NCBI GenBank assembly: GCA_003864495.1
Contig: ML133459.1
Coordinates: forward strand, 563,984 to 627,983
DNA from: Nemopilema nomurai
Taxonomy: Eukaryota; Cnidaria; Scyphozoa; Rhizostomeae; Rhizostomatidae
Direction: 5' to 3'
Length of the DNA: 64,000 nucleotides
The notes beneath the pieces are model-generated. The model was not told the DNA's origin. It saw only the letters and a program-made list of their open reading frames with translations, and searched no databases. How positions within the stretch are numbered: position 1 is the stretch's first letter; the number at the start of each line of letters is the position of its first letter. Made by a program: the position numbers and the translations under genes. This document shows, piece after piece, positions 63,401 through 64,000 of this stretch.

Positions 63401-64000
63401 TGCCCCTGCAAATCCCCAGGTATAAAACCCTCTTCTACTCTATACCATATTTGTTACGGCAGCCAAACACCCAGAGATTGCTGTAAGACTTGCTACTTCT
63501 GTTTGCCTCATGAATAGAACTATGCTTCGTTGTGTTTTGTTTTCATGGATCGTGGTAATGCACTTACTGCACTTTTCGATCATATTAGAATGATAACGTA
63601 ATGATAAGCGTTTCTGTAACCTAATATTTGTGTTTGCTTATGATTCTTTCGCCTTTCTTTGGGATAGATATTCCTTGAACTATTTCGAGCCCAAGGTGAT
63701 ATATTGATATTAGAACAGGGACTGTTAAAAATCAAATCAACGCATTTGGCCATGAAGGGTTACCCATAATAATAATTGCCAATTTCTGAATACTCACGAA
63801 GACTCACAAACAGACCTCTACGTGTTAGAGACGTATACGTCTACGTCTTATCCTTCGCTACTTGAAAAGAGAGTGCTTCAAGATGCCTATCCCCCTTTGT
63901 GAGTTGCTTTGATGTTGATGCACGTCACTCTGCAGAATTTCAATATTTACAAACGGCTGGCACACAGCATATTCTCGATGCCTGGCAAAGATGGTGCAGA
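42440..64000 (+). CDS. IFT172: IFT172, intraflagellar transport complex B subunit (3' end beyond window)
   Basis: 47 exons read in frame for 1496 codons; vertebrate IFT172 has about 1750, so only the last part is missing. The first exon (13 codons, [13 protein letters not shown]) matches the conserved N-terminus and fixes the start. Two WD40 propellers are followed by a long helical repeat region. IFT172 is a peripheral subunit of the IFT-B train, moves cargo along the ciliary axoneme and takes part in turnaround at the tip. Exons 1-10: 42440-42478, 42826-42969, 43179-43291, 43679-43718, 44124-44192, 44585-44664, 44861-44948, 45504-45606, 45866-45971, 46369-46492. The remaining exons are listed in the two domain entries. 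The intron after exon 39 uses a GC donor. The last exon (63936 on) is cut by the window edge. Confidence 0.96.
45096..45441. mobile_element. 346-bp pogo/Tc1-mariner-type MITE
   Basis: The ends CAGTAGTGTCCTACATATAA and, in reverse complement, CAGTAGTGTCCCACATATAA are inverted over about 25 bases with one mismatch. TA dinucleotides flank both sides (45094-45095 and 45442-45443), as expected for TA target duplication. There is no transposase frame. It lies in the IFT172 intron between exons 7 and 8. Confidence 0.88.
46643..46729 (+). repeat. 11-bp tandem repeat GAATCACAATA
   Basis: About eight direct copies of an 11-base unit with single-base variants, in the IFT172 intron after exon 10. There are no spacers, so it is not a CRISPR array. 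Confidence 0.92.
47753..47835 (+). repeat. 28-bp tandem repeat, three copies
   Basis: The unit TGCTTGTTCTCCAAGACAAT plus eight more bases is repeated three times (47753-47780, 47781-47808, 47809-47835), beginning 32 bases past the end of IFT172 exon 12. Confidence 0.92.
49671..49775 (+). repeat. ATC/ATT-rich microsatellite
   Basis: About 105 bases made of ATC, ATT, GTC and TATC words in the IFT172 intron after exon 16, which create spurious low-complexity frames on both strands. Confidence 0.85.
52139..64000 (+). other. IFT172: IFT172 helical TPR-like region (exons 22-47)
   Basis: Repeated pairs of helices with A-x-x-x-Y and W-x-x-A patterns, for example [20 protein letters not shown]. Exons: 52139-52246, 52602-52857, 53067-53147, 53527-53622, 53762-53833, 54457-54656, 55347-55442, 55542-55590, 55983-56072, 56259-56356, 56970-57030, 57173-57247, 57426-57542, 58081-58147, 58363-58438, 58899-59057, 59708-59795, 60154-60246, 60586-60692, 60998-61133, 61428-61523, 61838-61947, 62318-62381, 62551-62637, 63303-63419, 63936-64000. 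All junction phases agree. Confidence 0.92.
59380..59700 (+). repeat. Pyrimidine-rich intron segment (TTTC repeats)
   Basis: About 320 bases dominated by CTTTCTTTT and CCTT words, running up to the acceptor of IFT172 exon 38. The long frames here (for example 59316-59846) are low-complexity artefacts. Confidence 0.85.

Overview
The window looks like nuclear DNA of an animal. The genes are split into many short exons with GT-AG introns, the spacers are AT-rich, and two of the genes (ATAD2-type chromatin AAA/bromodomain protein, IFT172) are metazoan-type orthologues. A cluster of secreted group III-like phospholipase A2 (PLA2) genes together with a neurexin/CASPR-like membrane protein fits a cnidarian, probably an anthozoan, but the phylum is an inference. 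I rebuilt all gene models by hand by matching splice sites and reading phase.

Layout. (1) 285-7559 (+): the 3' end of a single-pass laminin-G membrane protein, six exons, open at the left edge. (2) 9356-20190: three group III-like secreted PLA2 genes. Two are on the minus strand (12661-9356 and 16256-14899, three coding exons each). One is on the plus strand (19501-20190, two coding exons plus a 5'-UTR exon and a TATA box). (3) 21505-38043 (+): a complete ATAD2-type gene, 21 coding exons, 1394 codons. Its introns carry a large inverted duplication of coiled-coil pseudogene sequence, a MITE (short non-autonomous element) with perfect 32-bp terminal inverted repeats, and a T-rich minisatellite. 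(4) 41207-39619 (-): an intact two-exon coiled-coil gene of 472 codons, and the closest relative in this window of the pseudogene copies in the ATAD2 intron. (5) 42440-64000 (+): IFT172, 47 exons and 1496 codons before the right edge cuts it off. It holds a second MITE, several tandem repeats and one GC-AG intron.

The neighbours are ordinary nuclear genes and nothing suggests an operon. The LamG protein would act in adhesion, the PLA2 enzymes are secreted, the ATAD2 protein works on acetylated chromatin, and IFT172 in intraflagellar transport. The coiled-coil gene and IFT172 diverge from a shared 1.2-kb spacer; ATAD2 and the coiled-coil gene converge.

The most unusual items are: the roughly 0.8-kb hairpin in the ATAD2 intron, built from a degenerate coiled-coil gene family; the two minus-strand PLA2 genes, which keep the His-Asp pair but change the second catalytic acidic residue and a calcium-loop glycine; and an apparent excess of the palindrome TGACGTCA. 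I recognised no rRNA, tRNA or CRISPR array.
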